Positions 30,415 through 41,760 are shown, counted from the stretch's first letter. The stretch is DNA of 64,000 bases from Riptortus pedestris (GCA_019009955.1 CM032229.1:7670001-7734000), one strand, 5' to 3'. Numbers and translations are program-made. Notes: generated by a model from the sequence alone, not told the origin.

Positions 30415-33400
30415 GGGGAAAGTTGGGTAAAACCGAGTAGCTAAGGTTCGAAGGTTTCCAGAAACCACAATTTTTTACCACATATAAGTAAAGTTTTGTT
30501 GAAATAAGGTCTACTTATCTGTTAACTTAACTACAGTTTCAAAAACAAAATATAATTTTTTAAAAACGTTTTACCCTACTTTTCTTGTAAAATGCCATTT
30601 TCCCCGGTTTTACACTACCACTAGTAGGATAAAACCGGGTACATATGTTTTTCTTATGGGGAAAGTAAAAATGTAAAGATTTTTAATCAAATTAGTGTTT
30701 TTTGTTAATACAAAATGATGTTTGATCCATTAAAACAAACCCCCTTTTCGGAACAATACAAAAAAATAAAGTAAAAATATAAACAAATAAAAACATTAAA
30801 CTTTTTAGCTATTTCAAAACAATTATATATTTCAAAAAGTAAATTCATAGTTGCAAAGATTTATCATATTGTTTGTCATTATACATGCTTTTACAGTGAA
30901 ATAATTAAACAAAATTAGGTAAAATTATACTTTTCATGTTTCGAGAATCGTGGCATAGTTGCTATCCGGTTTTACCCCGCGCTTAAAGTTTAAATAAAAC
31001 ATTGCGTCATTCGGGCATACCAAACGCTAAAGACAATTACTTAGTGCTAAAATAAAGGTAATTAAAACTTGTCCTAAGGGAACTACATGCCTGTATTCTA
31101 ATTGGAATAGGAGCGCAGTACAATCAAAACCTTTTCTACCAAAATCATAAGCAGGTTCCACGAAAATTGAATTATTGTCACTGACCCAAAACAAGCACGA
31201 CTAACGATTTGGCGTAATGTCCGCTGCTTCTTCTTCAAAGGTGGATTGTAGTTGCTCCGTTATCAGCCCGACTGCAGTACACACATCGGCTAAGAGGAGG
31301 TGCCCGCTTTTCTCCCGACTACCCTCGCTATTACCCTACTCTCCCCTACACTGGAGTTCCTCCTTTATCAGCCCGACTGCAGTGCACACAACGGCTAAGA
31401 GGATGTACCCGCTTTTTTCCCGACTACCCACGCTATTACCCTACTCTCCCCTACACTGTAGTTGCTCCGTTATCAGCCCGACTGCAGTACACACATCGGC
31501 TAAGAGGAGGTGCCCGCTTTTCTCTCGACTACCCACGCTATTACCCTACTCTCCCCTACACTGTAGTTGCTCCGTTATCAGCCCGACTGCAGTACAGTAC
31601 ACACATCGGCTAAGAGGAGGTGCCCGCTTTTCTCCCGACTACCCACGCTATTACCCTACTCTCCCCTACACTGTAGTTGCTCCGTTATCAGCCCGACTGC
31701 AGTACACACATCGGCTAAGAGGAGGTGCCCGCTTTTCTCTCGACTACCCACGCTATTACCCTACTCTCCCCTACACTGTAGTTGCTCCGTTATCAGCCCG
31801 ACTGCAGTACACACATCGGCTAAGAGGAGGTGCCCGCTTTTCTCCCGACTACCCGCTATTACCCTACTCTCCCCTACACTGGAGTTCCTCCTTTATCAGC
31901 CCGACTGCAGTGCACACAACGGCTAAGAGGAGGTACCCGCTTTGCTCCCGACTACCCACGCTATTACCCTACTCTCCCCTACACTGTAGTTGCTCCGTTA
32001 TCAGCCCGACTGCAGTACACACATCGGCTAAGAGGAGCTACCCGCTTTGCTCCGACTACCTGCGCTATTACTCTACTCTCCCCTACACTGTAGTTGCTCC
32101 GTTATCAGCCCGACTGCAGTACACACATCGGCTAAGAGGATGTTCCCGCTTTTTTCCCGACTACCCACGCTATTACCCTACTCTCCCCTACACTGTAGTT
32201 GCTCCGTTATCAGCCCGACTGCAGTGCACACAACGGCTAAGAGGGAGGTACCCGCTTTGCTCCTGACTACCCGCTCTTACTCTACTCTCCCCTACACTGT
32301 AGTTGCTCCGTTATCAGCCCGACTGCAGTACACACATCGGCTAAGAGGAGCTACCCGCTTTGCTCCCGACTACCCCCGCTATTACCATACTCTCCCCTAC
32401 ACTGTAGTTGCTCCGTTATCAGCCCGACTGCAGTACACACATCGGCTAAGAGGAGGTACCCGCTTTGCTCCCGACTACCCCCGCTATTACCATACTCTCC
32501 CCTACACTGTAGTTGCTCCGTTATCAGCCCCGACTGCAGTACACACATCGGCTAAGAGGAGCTACCCGCTTTGCTCCCGACTACCCCCGCTATTACTCTA
32601 CTCTCCACTACACTGTAGTTGCTCCGTTATCAGCCCGACTGCAGTACACACATCGGCTAAGAGGAGCTACCACGCTTTGCTCCCGACTACCCGCGCTATT
32701 ACTCTACCCTCCCCTACACTGTAGTTGCTCCGTTATCAGCCCGACTGCAGTACACACATCGGCTAAGAGGAGCTACCCGCTTTGCTCCCGACTACCCCCG
32801 CTATTACCCCACTCTCCCCTACACTGTAGTTCCACCGTTATCAGCCCGACTGCAGTACACACATCGGCTCAGAGGAGGTACCCGCTTTGCTCCCGACTAC
32901 CCCCGCTATTACCCTACTCTCCCCGACACTGTAGTGGCTCCGTTTATCAGCCGACTGCAGTACACACATCGGCTAAGAGGAGCTACCACGCTTTGCTCCC
33001 GACTTACCCCCGCTATTACCCTACTCTCCCCTACACTGTAGTTGCTCCGTTATCAGCCCGACTGCAGTACACACATCGGCTAGAGGGAGCTACCCGCTTT
33101 GCTCCCGATACCGCGCGCTATTACCCTTACTCTCCCCTACACTGTAGTTGCTCCGTTATCAGCCCGACTGCAGTACACACAACGGCTAAGAGGAGCTACC
33201 CGCTTTGCTCCCGACTACCCGCGCTATTACCCTACTCTCCCTTACACTGTAGTTGCTCCGATATCAGCCCGACTGCAGTACACTCAACGGCTAAGAGGAG
33301 CTACCCGCTTTGCTCCCGACTACCGCGCTATTACCCTACTCTCCCTTTACACTGTAGTTGCTCGTTATCAGCCCGACTGCAGTACACACAAACGGGCTAA

Positions 33401-34724
33401 GAGGAGCTACCCGCTTTGCTCCCGACTACCCGCGCTATTACCCTACTCTCCCCTTCACTGTAGTTGCTGAGTTCTCAGCACGACTGCAGTACACACAACG
33501 GCTATGTGGAGCTACCCGGTTTGCTCGCGACTACACGCGCTATTACCCTACTCTCCCCTACAACTGTAGTTGCTCCGTTATCAGCCCGACTGCAGTACAC
33601 ACATCGGCTAAGAGGAGGTACCCGCTTTGCTCCGACTACCCGCGCTATTACCCTACTCTCCCCTACACTGTAGTTGCTCCGTTAACAGCCCGACAGCAGT
33701 ACACACAACGGCTAAGAGGAGCTACCCGCTTTCTCCCGACTACCGGCGCTATTACCCTACTCTCCCCTACACTGTAGTTTGCTCCGTTATCAGCCCGACT
33801 GCAGTACACACATCGGCTAAGAGGAGGTACCGCTTTGCTTCCCGACTACCCGCGCTATTACCCTACTCTCCCCTACACTGTAGTTGCTCCGTTATCAGCC
33901 CGACTGCAGTACACACAAAGGCTAAGAGGAGGTACCCCGCTTTTGCTCCCGACTACCCGCTATTACCCTACTCTCCCTACACTGTAGTTGCTCCGTTAAC
34001 AGCCTGACTGCAGTACACACAAAGGCTAAGAGGAGCTACCCGCTTTGCTCCCGACTACACGCGCTATTACCCTACTCTCCCCTACACTGTAGTGCCACCT
34101 TAAGCAGCCCGAATGCCGTACACACATCGGCTAAGAGGAGGTACCCGCTTTGCTCCCGACTACCCACGCTATTACCCTACTCTCCCCTACACTGTAGTTG
34201 CTCCGTTATCAGCCCGACTTGCAAGGACACACATCGGCTAAGAGGAGGTACCCGCTTTGCTCCCGACTACCCCCGCTATTACCCTACTCTCCCCTACACT
34301 GTAGTTGCTCCGTTATCAGCCCGACTGCAGTACACACAATGGATAGGAGGAGGTACCCGCTTTGTTCCCGACTACCCGCGCTATTACCCTACTCTCCCCT
34401 TCACTGTAGTTGCTCCGTTATCAGTCCGACTGCAGTACACACAATGGATAGGAGGAGGTACCCGCTTTGTTCCCGACTACCCGCGCTATTACCCTACTCT
34501 CCCCTTCACTGTAGTTGCTCCGTTATCAGTCCTACTCCAGTACACACAATGGATAGGAGGAGGTACCCGCTTTGCTCCCGACTACACGCGCTATTACCCT
34601 ACTCTCCCCTACACTGTAGTTGCTCCGTTATCAGCCCGACTGCAGTACACACATTGGCTAAGAGGAGCTACCCGCTTTGCTCCCGACTACCCCTACCCGC
34701 TTTTACCCTACTCTCCCCCTCCCC
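30415..34724. mobile_element. 4.3-kb TA-flanked non-autonomous element carrying a 105-bp satellite
   Basis: It is flanked by TA (30413-30414 and 34725-34726) and inserted at a definable empty site in a HINE. The left end is GGGGAAAGTTGGGTAAAACC; the right end read inward starts GGGGAGGGGGAGAGTAGGGT and continues AAAAGCGGGTAG. Both ends share the GGGTAAAA.CG.GTAG core. Further GGTAAAACCGG-type motifs occur in both directions at about 30576, 30603, 30630 and 30968. The left 0.8 kb is non-coding and the rest is satellite. TA duplication and inverted ends fit a Tc1/mariner/pogo-type DNA element; the superfamily is inferred, not shown. Confidence 0.65.
31247..34720. repeat. 105-bp satellite array, ~33 units
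   Basis: GTTGCTCCGTTATCAGCCCG recurs every 105 bp (31251, 31356, 31461, 31566, then 31676 after a 5-bp duplication). Each unit has GACTGCAGTACACACATCGG, GCTAAGAGGAG and TATTACCCTACTCTCCCC. The first 18 or so units are very uniform; indels of 1-2 bp become common after about 32500. Because 105 is divisible by three, several frames stay open for hundreds of codons (for example 31217-32266); these are by-products of the repeat, not genes. Confidence 0.97.
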
Positions 34725-34766
34725 TACAACCTCAATAGCTGATTTCCCTTGAGGGAAATCAGCTAA

Positions 34767-35048
34767 AAATAAAGTAAAAAAGATATGATATATATAAATA
34801 AAATTATTATTAAATAAACCGGACGTTTTGATATGTTTCGCTTGATTTCTAAATTAATACAGAATTGAAGGAAAGCTACAGGCAAAATAAAAGTACACTA
34901 ATACAATTCGTTTTATCTACCTATCAAGTTCATACACATAAAACCAGGGTAATATATGCACTCTTACAACAGGTGTAATAATTTTAATAATAATTTAATA
35001 AACGAGAGTCTGGGAGTTATGTTAAATCAATGATATTCGTATAATATC
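34767..35048. other. AT-rich sequence, nothing recognised
   Basis: It lies between the HINE end and the LINE relic and could be decayed upstream LINE sequence. Confidence 0.3.
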
Positions 35049-35608
35049 ATGAAATACAGCATATCGACACTTTCCAGACTATCATGCCCTTACATTGAAT
35101 ACATCACACAAAACCCAAACATGACCGGCTATATTGATAATCCCAATTCGCATAAACCCTATCACTGTAGACTGTTTCAAACGCTACTTACTTACAACAT
35201 CACATTATCTAATATTTATTCTATGGGACAAAATACAGCACCTTGGCTAATACATATACCGATAACTAATTTCGCCGTTTTAAAAATTGAAGAAATCAAA
35301 ACCACTTTCTTCCTAACACTCTAAACAGGAGTACCGGAACGTAATTATAGAAAACAGGACAGGACTTTTAATATATACAGATGACTCTAAATATACAGAG
35401 AAATGTGGCTCAGCCGCCATAGTGGGGAACCAAGTACTAACGTGCAGACTACCAGACTCCTACATTTTTATACAGTGAATACTTGATCTTAACTCAACTC
35501 ACCCACAGACGAGATGACTTCAGGAACTACAAACTAACTTAAAACAGAAATAAATGAAGTAATAACTATCCATTGGATACGAGGACATTCAGTCATCAAG
35601 CAAAAAAG
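35049..35608 (+). pseudogene. LINE RNase H region, decayed
   Basis: The first frame (35049-35324) resembles the linker between reverse transcriptase and RNase H in I/R1/LOA-type LINEs (APWLIHIP). After a frameshift, IYTDDSKYTEKCGSAAIVGN matches the start of RNase H with its first catalytic aspartate. After stops, ITIHWIRGHSVIK matches the W..GH motif near the end of the domain. The second catalytic residue is lost to a stop (YIFIQ then stop). The copy is cut at its 3' side by a HINE start. Confidence 0.75.
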
Positions 35609-36350
35609 TCCTTCACGTGTTTAACAATAGAGAAATTTAAGTTAAGGAAACGGCCGAACTAGTTTAGTATTAGTAGTAGTATAGTAACGAAGATATTTCG
35701 AATTGTCGAAAATCCCTCCCTCTAAACCCCCCCCTCCCACTGGTCCGATTTCAACCGTTAACGAACTTGATCTTTCTTTTTACATAAAAACAACTAAATA
35801 TCGAGTTTTGGTAACGATCAAACAAAAATTGCGACCGCTAGAGCTGGTAACAGACAAATATATATATATATTTAAGCCACCGTGAATATTAAGTGAATAA
35901 ATACAAACGGTAATAACAAATCTTTCAGTAAATTTTAATATTTCCCGAAAGCGCCTGAAATGTAAACAAGCAGGTCTACCAACCTCACACCGGAAAGAAA
36001 AACAATTACTGAAATATATAGAATTTAACATAATAATTTTCTCAAACACTATTTACTATATCCAGTACTGTAATTTATAATGAATAAGAATAATTTTAAT
36101 CTGAATCAAGCAAAGTTTAGTAGTCCAAGAACTTAAGACAGGGGAGGAGGGTCTCGAGAGCATATTTGCATATATCTGGAACATTAAAGGTCTCTTGAAA
36201 AGACAAGGCCCTTTCATGAAGGCCCCTTAAGGGAAATCAGCTATTTGAGTTTTCCTAATGACGGGATTTTCTAATGATGGGAAAATTTTCTTCTAATGAC
36301 CATCGATCCTAACCAGCATATGACGAAAATTAAGTCCGTTCAAAATTGTT
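35609..36350. mobile_element. HINE mosaic of three pieces
   Basis: Piece one (plus, 35609-35875) has a shortened 5' end (TCCTTCACGTG), the C-run and a short (TA)n. Piece two (plus, 35876-36180) restarts within the 5' half (CACCGTGAATATTAAGTG). Piece three (minus, 36228-36350) is a 3' end (CCCCTTAAGGGAAATCAGCT) with a small internal duplication (TTCTAATGA). No single insertion explains the order, so recombination or successive insertions are needed. Confidence 0.7.
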
Positions 36351-36364
36351 GTAGATGTGTGTAA

Positions 36365-36685
36365 ATCGATGGATCGCCGAAACAAGTAGACGTTGTAATA
36401 ATAAAAATAATAGCAAAAGAAGGAGTCATCCAAGATGACACAGTAAGGTTCGAAATCAATATCAACCAGTCAACAGAAATAGACGAGGAAAAGAAGAGGA
36501 TTTATGAACCTTACTGTGGGTATTTCAAGGAAAAATACTCAAGTGAAAAATGGAGCGTGAAAGGTTTGCTCATATCCCAAAGAACAGTCGAAATTTTAAA
36601 AGAACTTGAATTATCCACAATCCTCCAAAATTTATCTAGGGTGATAATCAAGCATTCGGCGAGAATTATAAATTATCATTTATAA
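36365..36685 (+). pseudogene. LINE-type C-terminal domain, 106 open codons without ATG
   Basis: An uninterrupted frame between stop codons encodes KQVDVVIIKIIAKEGVIQDD, then VRFEINI, EKKRIYEPYCGYFKEKYSSE, and ends HSARIINYHL. I recognise the pattern D(V/I)V(I/V)I....K.G.I.D.T.RFE.N....EE..EEK..IY.P...FK.KY found at the C-terminus of many arthropod LINE-like reading frames, which resembles a nuclease-like fold. There is no ATG or upstream domain, and its start lies against a HINE piece, so it is a truncated tail that has escaped disabling mutations. Confidence in the family is moderate. Confidence 0.6.
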
Positions 36686-36860
36686 AAATAAAAGCACCAC
36701 ATAAAGCTGCTCTCCTTTCCAAATCGCCCAGCAAAATTTAATCGGGATTTCTTGTTTTAAAAATAATAATTAAAAAATGATATCTTCTTTAATATTACCC
36801 TGTTAGGCAGATTAGGAGGCTGTCTCTGATGGGGACCCTCCAGAAGGAGGGCAGCTTGTT

Positions 36861-36867
<7 letters not shown>

Positions 36868-36902
<35 letters not shown>

Positions 36903-37080
36903 TAGTTTCTTAACGGTCTGGCGGTCGCAATGTTTTTTTATCTTTACCAAACTCGATATTTAAACGTTTTACGTAAAAATGAAGATCAAGTTCGTTAAAG
37001 GCTGAAATCGGACCGGGGTGGGGGGTTTATAGGGAACTCTTGGGGAATGTGCTTAGTTTATCCAGCTCCTGCGTGACGGA
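36868..37080 (-). mobile_element. HINE copy with large internal deletions
   Basis: A (GT)n(TA)n tract leads to GGTCTGGCGGTCGCAATG and the body up to the G-run, which joins almost directly to a 5' end (GTGCTTAGTTTATCCAGCTC, CTGCGTGACGGA). The 3' hairpin part is absent. Confidence 0.75.
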
Positions 37081-37084
37081 CATT

Positions 37085-37925
37085 TTTCTGTAAATATGAT
37101 TGGGTACATGAACTTTGTGAATTTCAATTGATTTACCATAATTAACTTAACAGATATAAAACTTTTAAATATAATTTCTTATAAACCATATAGCTGCATT
37201 TATATAGAGAAATGCCTCCATTACACGACGTGAATGCAATTAGGCTTCCAGTTCACAGGAGTGCATTCACGGCTATTAGTCAAAGCTTGGAATTAACTAA
37301 ATGCAACATAGTTATGGGACAGAGCGGCAGCATCAAAGAGCTGCATCAAGTGTGTTTAGTATAATATGACCGGCTAGTAAATTTGTAGGCCCCACATCCC
37401 TTTGAACTCATCTATTCGAGCAAAATTGATTCAGTCATAGAATGAAGATTTAATACTGACATTGCTCTCTAATATAAATTGACATGTATGTTCAATAAGC
37501 AAGGTATAATATATTACTGGATATTATTAATTTATGTTCATTTGCCTTGCCATATTCGATTAATTTTAAATTTTGAATGGAAATCATTCTATCTAGCTTG
37601 TTACGTTTATTAAAAAAATTGTTAACGTTGTGTATTAGAGTTCTTTTGTATTGCAAAATTAAACACACAAGCTTTAGAGTTCTTATCACTGCACAATTTA
37701 TTTGACAATGCACTGCACATTTGGTAAATTATTCTTAACTATTGCTCACAGTATGCACTGATAACTTCACTTCTTATTGCACAGTACAATAACTCACTAA
37801 TCATTGAATTTCACATAAACATGGCACTTCGCCGATCTTCACAAGGAACTCCACACTGCACTGTTCCTTACATAAACACGGCATTGCACTGAAACTAAAA
37901 TGCACTGTTCACTAAAGCTGCACTG
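37085..37925. other. AT-rich sequence, nothing recognised
   Basis: CACTGCAC-type words recur at 37700-37920 without a clear period. No gene is supported. Confidence 0.35.
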
Positions 37926-37929
37926 AACG

Positions 37930-37995
37930 CACCGTTATTCATCTGAAGAGAACTGAGAACAAACTAACTGTCGCGCGAGCTGGACCGCTTTTATA
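37930..37995 (-). promoter_or_regulatory. Possible core promoter on the minus strand
   Basis: On the minus strand TATAAAAGCGG is followed after 26 bp by ACAGTTAG and after 41 bp by CTCAGTTCTC, both initiator-like. The downstream sequence (toward 37700) is rich in CAGTGCA words and lacks a long frame. It could be the promoter of an LTR element or of a host transcript; nothing else supports either. Confidence 0.25.
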
Positions 37996-38009
37996 GAAGG
38001 TCGGTTAAA

Positions 38010-38225
38010 TTAATTCAATGATTTAAACGACGTGCTAAAAAGTTGTTAGCCAATTATAGCCATAAATACGAATATATTCTATAATATATTTCATATATTA
38101 TAATATAAGTATTATTTAAATGGGATTGATGGCTAAATAAGCTCTTGAGAAGGAGCGGCGACACTCGAAACGTGTCGGGAATGAAATAAATGATTATATG
38201 AAGGAATTATTATTTTTCTAACCTT
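38010..38225 (+). repeat. Copy of an unclassified dispersed repeat
   Basis: Landmarks TTAGCCAATTATAGCCATAA, GGCGACACTCGAAACGTGTC, GAATGAAATAAATGATTATA and CTAACCTTATGG recur, inverted, at 49235-49545. No coding sequence or terminal repeats were seen. Confidence 0.7.
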
Positions 38226-38229
38226 ATGG

Positions 38230-38273
38230 CTCAAAAAACGTTCATAAATATTATATGGTCAGAGTGTAAATTA

Positions 38274-38308
<35 letters not shown>

Positions 38309-38920
38309 TAATTTTATATATTTAGCAAAAAACCTACTGAATATAAATATTAGAATTCATATTATTAAAAAAAAAATAATAATTTGGAAATGTTTAAATA
38401 TTCTTTGTCATTACAAAGCCATAACATTTACAAAGGGTATTTCTTGAGGTAAGACCTTGAAGGAAAAATATTTGCAATTAATCTCATAATAATCGTTTTT
38501 TAAACAAAAGTTTATATAATTCAATCCCTGTGAATGAAGTATTGTAGTTATAACGTTTTGTTTACTTGTATTTTATGGTTGTACGCTAGAATAGAATGTT
38601 CATTTATTGTAGAAACTAACGCACTGTATACTTCACGGTTGGCAGTGCTATATAAAAAAGAAATTATACAAATAATACAATATTAAATATTATTCATAAG
38701 CTTTACTCAGTTCATTTCATCGTTTCATATCGAAGAGCTGACATAGGTTTGATAAATTTGACTATCGATTTGACTTATGTGTGATAACTAACATAAATAA
38801 TTTATTGATTTATCAATTGACTAAGAGTGATTGCATAACATATTTCGGTCTGGCTTATCCTAAGGGGCCGACGCATCATAACGCAGATATTAAGAATTTA
38901 TTCTACCCCACTCTAAAACT
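38230..38920. other. AT-rich sequence with a short (TA)n
   Basis: A TA run lies at 38274-38300. Nothing else was recognised. Confidence 0.4.
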
Positions 38921-39070
38921 GCTCCAATTTCATCCATTAACGAACTCGATCTTTGTTATTTATTTGAGATACCGCAACAATGAGAATTCATCATTAGAAT
39001 ATAATTTGACAAAATTAAATCTATGTACAATAATAATGCAATGCAGAAAATTAATTATAAAATGTTAGCA
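38921..39070. mobile_element. HINE core scrap joined to LINE-like sequence
   Basis: AATTTCATCCATTAACGAAC matches the HINE core. It runs into TTATTTGAGATACCGCAAC, which resembles TTATTTGAGATGCCGCTAA in the LINE relic at 48735. Confidence 0.4.
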
Positions 39071-39099
39071 TATTTAAAACATAAGAAAAAAACAAAAAG

Positions 39100-39195
39100 T
39101 CACGCAGAATACAAATGCAAATATAGTATTTATAGTAAATTTAATTTGCAATAAGATTGATTCTGTACAATTTTTCGATAAGGGAAATCTGCTAA
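39100..39195 (+). mobile_element. 96-bp miniature HINE with both ends
   Basis: The start TCACGCAG after an A-run joins within the core (AATACAAATGCAAATAT, then TTTGCAATAAGATTGATTC) and passes directly to AGGGAAATCTGCTAA. Most of the 5' part, the (TA)n and one hairpin arm are deleted. Confidence 0.65.
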
Positions 39196-39404
39196 AAGTA
39201 TAAAGAGGTTAACCCGAAGGAGGTAAATCGTATATTCCACAAATGTAGTGCTTGCTATATATAATTTAACATAATGATAACTAATAGTTCTTATATTTCA
39301 CCAATTAATGGATTATTTCTCAAATAATTAAAAATAACCTATAAATTGGATACTATCGGCTAGTAGTTGGCATAAATTTCTGTGCCATGGCTACGTTATT
39401 ACTT

Positions 39405-39535
39405 GTGTGCAGTCAGTTAGTATGTGTTTTACAGTCAGCGTCCTACTGCAGTAGCGACATATAGGTTCATCTTGTCTGCTCATTAGATATGAATGTGTTA
39501 GTCTAGTCTGTTCTGTAGTTAGGGTGTGCAAGTAT
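39405..39535 (-). pseudogene. LINE zinc-knuckle tail, decayed
   Basis: The minus strand reads TRLTHSYLMSRQDEPICRYC followed by SRTLTVKHILTDC. The C..C....H....C pattern after THSYL is typical of the end of RNase H-bearing LINE proteins and matches the relic at 44936. Only this short open stretch remains. Confidence 0.75.
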
Positions 39536-39768
39536 TATTTCTTCTCTTCTAGAATGACTATTACTTGAGTTTTAATTTAGCTTGTTCGATTTGATTTCTC
39601 TAAGGGTACTATAGAGTTATACAATAAATTATACCAATTATTAATTACGAGTTTTTTTATTTCATAGAAAGCGTCTTGGTGAGCTACGTCCAAAAAATCA
39701 ATTTGTTCAACTCGATATTTAGTCCACTCTTGCATAAAGTGTTTAAATATTAATTTTATCAGATATCC

Positions 39769-39773
<5 letters not shown>

Positions 39774-39808
<35 letters not shown>
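39774..39808. repeat. (TA)n microsatellite
   Basis: A TA run of about 35 bp that borders the LINE 3' end to its right. Confidence 0.95.
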
Positions 39809-39810
<2 letters not shown>

Positions 39811-39813
<3 letters not shown>

Positions 39814-40375
39814 TTCCTTTGCACATTACTCCTCCAAAAAGAGCGATAATTTACTACATGTACAAATCCTATTACAGTATATAACATTTACATTCATAAT
39901 ACATAACACTTTTGTATACAAGAAATGCCAAGTTCATAAATTTGTTTGTTGAATATAAAATAACAATCAAAGTGATGAAAAAGTTAAATCGCATAATAAA
40001 GAAAAGCGAAACAACCTAATAACATATTAATTTTACTTCATTAAGAAACTTATGCCACTTATTCTATTGCATTATTGCATGTAGGGAAGAAAAATGGAGG
40101 GGGAGTCATACAATATTATTCTTTAAGTACAATGTTTAAAACGTCCGCTGTTTCTACTAAACTTCATTTAGAAAAATGCTTAAATACAATGGATATTTTT
40201 TAAATAACCACTTTTGATCTTTTGGCCTCTTTCCTGGTCTTTGCTTTGGAGAAGTTTTTGTTGTAGTGTGTTTGGTAACTTTGTAGTCAGTGTACATGTT
40301 TTGATGAGGTGTTCTATAGTCTGTTCAGGAGTTCTGTCACAGCAGTACTTCCTTGTTTTCAGACTTCAGTAAATC
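39811..40375 (-). mobile_element. LINE 3' end (zinc-knuckle tail and 3' UTR)
   Basis: The coding part, read on the minus strand from 40370, gives KTRKYCCDRTPEQTIEHLIK and then TCT, a C....H....C pattern of LINE tails. The 3' untranslated part (39811-40200) matches 51415-51905 in opposite orientation, including the GCGGACGTTTTAAAC-type segment. The boundary against (TA)n at 39808 suggests a TA-rich 3' tail. No target duplication was identified. Confidence 0.65.
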
Positions 40376-40379
40376 CCCA

Positions 40380-40875
40380 CTTCTACTTTTACGATTTTAT
40401 ATAGAGAATAGAAATATTTTAAATAGAGAATATATAGTGAGAGATGAAATTACAAGAGTCATACAAGTACGGCCTCTTTTTATAATGGTGGAGGTAAATC
40501 GTGATATGTTGGCGCAAGAGGTTTCTCTATAACTAATTCTGTTCAGCGAACAGTTTTCACCTGAGGAAGCTGTTTCAATGATGTATATTCACTGAACCGG
40601 GGAAGCAGAAGAGTCATTAATTACTAGAAACACCAACATACTATGTATCAAAAGCAATTCTTGAAATAATGTGACGTGAAAAAGGAGTGCTTTCGCAGTA
40701 TAGTGTATTCTGGGAATCATAAAGGTGAAAATTGGTGTTTTAATAACCAGTTTTAATGAACTCCGAAGAAATGGGAACTTCAAAAGGGGTTCGTATGAAA
40801 TCAATATATAGTACTGTTAGTAAGAGTGGTGAGAAGTTAAAAAGAACATATTACCATTTTCTAATCAATTTGCTT
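40380..40875. other. AT-rich sequence, nothing recognised
   Basis: A 71-codon frame (40589-40804, minus) has no recognisable motif. A short HINE-like scrap (TTTTCAGACTTCAGTAAATC) lies just before, near 40358-40385. Confidence 0.35.
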
Positions 40876-40879
40876 TGTA

Positions 40880-40999
40880 TTAGCAGATTTCCCTCAAGGG
40901 AAATCAGCTATTGAGGTCGTACTCATGACGCGAGTTTCGAAAAATTTCTTCAAATGTCCATCGATCCTACCCAGGAGATGACGAAAATGAGGTCCGTTC

Positions 41000-41037
<38 letters not shown>

Positions 41038-41497
41038 CTGTTAACGCTCTAGCGGTCGCAATTTTCGTTTGATCGTTACCAAACTCGATATTTAAACCTT
41101 TTATGTAAAAAGACAGATCAAGTTCGTTAATGGCTGAAATCGGACCAGTGGGAGGGGGGGGGGGTTTAGAGGGGAGGATTTTCGAAAATTCAAAAAATCT
41201 CCGTTACTATAAGTCGGATCGAAAAATTATATAGAGCCAATATTATTTCAAATTAAGCTTCCTATAAATAGTGTTATATACATGTATTCTCTATCTTGAA
41301 TATTAACCGAGATATTTGCATTTTTCTGTTTTCAGCTTCTGAGACGAGATCGGCTAACTTCGGGTCCACTCGTGAGTTTCCATCAAGAGCTAGTTCGGGT
41401 CGTTCGCGTAACTGTACAGCTCTCTATTCTGAAATTTCTCTATTCTAAAACTTCACATGGGAAATCTGCTTAGTTTACGCAGCCCCTGCGTGACGGA
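40880..41497 (-). mobile_element. HINE copy, full length (618 bp)
   Basis: Both ends are intact: TTAGCAGATTTCCCTCAAGG with hairpin on the left and ACGCAGCCCCTGCGTGACGGA on the right. The (TA)n is at 41004-41033. It is close to the 28939 copy, sharing for example GAGACGAGATCGGCTAACTT in inverse orientation. The flanks TTTGTA and CTTTTTTTAC show no duplication, which is consistent with Helitron-type insertion. Confidence 0.85.
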
Positions 41498-41499
41498 CT

Positions 41500-41760
41500 T
41501 TTTTTACTACTAAAGTGGATATTTTAACACTTTTATAATAATGTGGCTTTACCAACTATTCTATTAATATAACGGCAAGCAAAAGTGTGAATCGCATATC
41601 TCGTTTAAAACCTAAATTGTGATGATACCAGTTACATAGTTTTTGTTTTCAATTTATTCTAGAATTTTCATACATTAATTGTCTTCTATTTAATACAATT
41701 TCTAAAATAAAAATAAGAAGCTATAAAGAAGAGTGTGGCATTGTACTTACATTTTTATAA

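Larger units (their letters stand above)
30141..34766. mobile_element. Head-to-head HINE 3' ends, split by a 4.3-kb element
   Basis: A minus-strand 3' part (30141-30257) and a plus-strand 3' part face each other across (TA)n(GA)n at 30258-30329. The plus part runs from GAATTTTGAATGGGCCTC to GGGTCATGAGTA (30414), is interrupted, and resumes at 34725 (TACAACCTCAATAGCTGATT) to CAGCTAA. Joining the two gives exactly the family sequence GTCATGAGTAC.ACCTCAATAG. No 5' end is attached on either side. Confidence 0.85.

Noticed and set aside
31217..34752. Long serine/proline/leucine-rich open frames, up to 349 codons
   Set aside because: They are frames of the 105-bp satellite, kept open because the period is a multiple of three. 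Several overlapping frames are open at once and indels shift between them.
37492..37713. 73-codon minus-strand frame downstream of the possible promoter at 37995
   Set aside because: No recognisable motif, AT-rich composition, and no splice signals linking it to the TATA box.
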